From Dactylorhiza incarnata (taxonomy: Eukaryota > Streptophyta > Magnoliopsida > Asparagales > Orchidaceae), in NCBI GenBank assembly GCA_033032865.1, contig JAWHQI010000049.1, forward strand, positions 1,178,001-1,242,000: DNA of 64,000 nucleotides, given 5' to 3'. Shown in pieces: positions 61,559 to 64,000 of this stretch. Made by a program: the position numbers and the translations under genes. Every line of letters starts with the position of its first letter. The stretch's first letter is position 1. The notes under the pieces were generated by a model. That model had not been told where the DNA came from, did no database searches, and saw nothing but the letters and a program-made list of their open reading frames with translations.

Positions 61559-62856
61559 TGTTGGGGAAATGATTTCTCTTAACCCCTAGAAATGAGTTAA
61601 AGAAAGAGTTTTATGAATGAAAAACAAGACTAAGTAAATATGCGTCGAATAGTATTCGACGCAACGTCGAAATATAGTCGACGTTTTATTCAGGATATGT
61701 CGAAGTAACTTTAGGAAGATTTCGACGTATGTGTTGTCGACGCTACTCTTATTTCTAGTCGACGCATACAGAGAAGTTGACGCACCTTTGTCGACGCACA
61801 TTCCTTATATCTCTCTCGACGTCTGGCTAAGATGAATTCGACGCTTACGTCGAATAGTAATCGACGCACGTCGATCTATATGACAGATTTAAATATGCGC
61901 CAGATCTCTTTCCTTCATTTCTGTAGATCTAATTTATATGGAATAAAGTAAATATTTTATAGCCGTTCGGAATCATTCTCCTTCTATTTGATTCTTGGCT
62001 AAAATCTGACTAACTCTATTTTGGATATTATTTGAAATCTGAATTAATATTTTCCATTTATGTTATATCTGCTATGGAAATATTTCTCTCTTCCTAAATC
62101 TCTAGCTGCTAATTAATTCCTCTCCTATAGTGCAATCTTATTACACAGAGCTATAAAATAAGGAGGAGGTCGGCAGGAAAAGCAGTTGAGTGATCTACCA
62201 CATACATTTTGAAATAGAGGAAAAGCTCCCAAGAGAAAAGAGAGAAATTGAGAAAAAGCTCTGCAGCAATATTCAACCATTTCTTCTTCTGCTCACTGCT
62301 GCAAAATCTGATTGCTCTCACTAAAAGAGAGAAAGGCTACAAATCTTATTCTCTCTATAGAAGAAAGATTTAATTAACTTCTTGTGCTTCCAATCTTCTT
62401 GCTAGGAAGAAGATTCATTATTGTTTCTTACTTTCTTTCTTTCTTACTTAAATATTGTAAAAGAGTTTTTAGAATCTCTCTTCAAAAAATTCAGTGTACT
62501 GGTTCTAAGAGTCTCCTTGTCAAATGACTCAGTTGGTTCTAAGAGTCTCCTTGTCAAAAGACTCAGGGTGGTTCTAAGAGTCTCCTTATCAAAAGACTCA
62601 GTGCAAGATAGTGAATTCCTACCAAGGGGGTAGAAGAGTGGACTACCCAAAGTTTGGGGAACCACTATATTTTCTTGTGTTGTGTTGTGATTTTCTCTCT
62701 TGCATTTACTTTAATTACTTGTCTAATTCTTGTTGGTGTGTGGGAAGCTCTAATCTGTGATCATACACATATATATATTAACTTAGCACAAAATATTTTA
62801 ATTCTCCATTCATCCCCCCTCTAGAGAATTCTAGTGAGGTTAACTGTACACTTTCA
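61559..62856 (+). repeat. 5' LTR of copia J
   Basis: Begins TGTTGGGGAAATG within H2 Gag and ends CTTTCA just before a Met-tRNA primer site, 1298 bp. TCGACG words at 61640-61870, TATAAAAT at 62152, three GAGTCT...AGACTC stem-loop units at 62505-62600, and TTGGGGAACCACTATA at 62654. The architecture follows LTR F. Confidence 0.87.
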
Positions 62857-62858
62857 AT

Positions 62859-62870
62859 TGGTATCAGAGG
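62859..62870 (+). other. Primer binding site of J (initiator Met-tRNA)
   Basis: TGGTATCAGAGG, two bases after the LTR end. Confidence 0.9.
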
Positions 62871-62951
62871 GAGGTTGATCTAAAAAGGATAACTCCTTGA
62901 TCAAAAAGATCCTACCTCTTATATATATATATTTTCAAAACTATTTTTCAC

Positions 62952-64000
62952 ATGGCACAAATCAAAGATTATGTTTCCACCAGACCACCAATTTGCAACC
63001 TTGAAAAGTTTGCACTTTGGAAGACAAGAGTTAGAATTTACTTAAACTCTATTGATGATGAATTGTTTAATATTATCTTGACAGGTCCCCCCAAGCCATT
63101 CAGGAAGGACTCAAGTGGAAAAGTGACTGAAACACTTGCTCCAAGAGCTGAATGGACAGAGGATGAGAAGAAAGCCCAAGGACATGATGCCAAGGCTATG
63201 AATATTCTAGTCTCAACCCTCTCAGATGAAATTTTCCAAAAGATTGCTGATTGTGAGTCAGCTAAGGAAGTATGGGAAGCTCTCACCAAAATGGTAGAGG
63301 GAAGTGCTGATGAGAAAAAGGATAGAAAGGCATTACTGATCTCCCAATATGAAAACTTCCAAAAGAAAGAAAGTGAAAGTGTTGCTGACATGTACTCAAG
63401 ATTCAACCTCATAGTCAATGAATTGAGATCACTTGAAAAGGACATATCTCTCACTGAGATAAATGATAAATTGCTGACTTGCTTTCCCAGCTCTTGGGAT
63501 TCAAGGATCTGGCCAATTAAAGACTCCAGAAGTCAAAAAGAAATATCAACAGATGTTCTATTGGGTAAATTAAAATCCTATGAACAACTATTGAAAACCA
63601 GAGCTGAGAAAGAAAAGGCATCTCCACTCTCAAAAGAAAAGAGTATTGCATTGAAGGCTATTGAAGGTGAATCATCTACTAATGATGAGGAGCTAATCAG
63701 CTTGCTGGCTAGAAAGTTCAAGAAGTGGATCAAAACAGAAGGATCCAGAAGAAGAGACTCAAAAACCAGGTATAACAAAACACCCACTAAAGAGATTATC
63801 TGTTACACTTGCAGGAAACCTGGACACATTGCTCCTGAATGTCCCAAGGAGAACAGCAGCAAGAAAGATCTGAAAAGAACAGATCCAAAGAAGAAAAAGA
63901 AAGAAAGAGGATTCATTGCTCAATCCTGGAGTGATTCAGAATCTGAAGAAAATACCTCATCAGATATTGATCAAGAAGAGGTCAAGCAAGAAGAAACATG
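62952..64000 (+). CDS. gag: Gag of copia J, open to the window edge
   Basis: ATG at 62952 (MAQIKDYVSTRPP), 82 bases after the primer site. Open for 349 codons to the right edge with no stop. Residues 15-240 are the copia Gag core (FALWKTRVRIYLNSIDDEL, AKEVWEALTKMVEG, VADMYSRFNLIVNEL). A zinc knuckle CYTCRKPGHIAPEC lies at 284-297, followed by a lysine-rich stretch and an acidic serine region. Gag packages the element RNA. Unlike its neighbours this element shows no damage in the part visible. Confidence 0.9.
   Translation, partial: MAQIKDYVSTRPPICNLEKFALWKTRVRIYLNSIDDELFNIILTGPPKPFRKDSSGKVTETLAPRAEWTEDEKKAQGHDAKAMNILVSTLSDEIFQKIADCESAKEVWEALTKMVEGSADEKKDRKALLISQYENFQKKESESVADMYSRFNLIVNELRSLEKDISLTEINDKLLTCFPSSWDSRIWPIKDSRSQKEISTDVLLGKLKSYEQLLKTRAEKEKASPLSKEKSIALKAIEGESSTNDEELISLLARKFKKWIKTEGSRRRDSKTRYNKTPTKEIICYTCRKPGHIAPECPKENSSKKDLKRTDPKKKKKERGFIAQSWSDSESEENTSSDIDQEEVKQEET

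Overview
This window is plant nuclear DNA made almost entirely of nested LTR retrotransposons. I see no host gene, tRNA, rRNA or CRISPR array. The evidence for a plant is the set of families: Ty1/copia elements primed by initiator Met-tRNA, Tat-lineage Ty3/gypsy elements with two consecutive RNase H domains and antisense genes, and an Athila-like element with a tRNA-Asp type primer site. The species cannot be told from this sequence; a flowering plant is likely.

Layout (letters are my own). Left block, 1-9723: the 3' end and LTR of copia E (1-1553), LTR of copia F (1639-3256), a scrap of copia L pol (3257-3559), LTR K (3560-4852), a scrap of LTR G (4853-5078), a minus-strand gag fragment H1 (5079-7080), then a second copy of the 3' end of E (7081-9723). 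The block 1-5078 reappears, about 2-3% diverged by eye, as 8560-9723 plus 52455-56368. It is a duplication of an already nested cluster, and only the second copy was later hit by element D. The E LTR in copy 1 is therefore the uninterrupted empty site for D.

Centre, 9724-52454: copia D (minus strand, target duplication GATCT) holds two Tat-type gypsy elements in its left LTR: A (10646-24585, target duplication TCCAC) and B (24635-45446, target duplication GCAGT). B in turn holds a pol-less Athila-like element C (30827-38991, target duplication ACCCG). The deepest nest is L < F < E < D < B < C. LTR divergence counted by eye (D about 2%, A 1.4%, B 1.2%, C 0.75%) agrees with the nesting order.

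Right block, 52455-64000: the second copy of the E/F/L/K remnants, a full LTR and RNase H scrap of copia G, a decayed copia H2 (57.9-61.56 kb, minus strand), and the 5' LTR, primer site and open gag frame of a copia J that runs off the right edge.

Most notable: (1) A and B each carry two multi-exon genes antisense to gag-pol, each with its own TATA box and with conserved intron phases; in B the second is fully open after splicing (520 codons). (2) A repeated non-coding element between the antisense genes and pol has a conserved core and flanking stems that change sequence while staying complementary. (3) Nearly every LTR family carries, just upstream of its TATA box, an array of its own self-complementary CG-containing or CTGAGA-type word; A, B and the unrelated copia G share the same word (GACCGC/GCGGTC).
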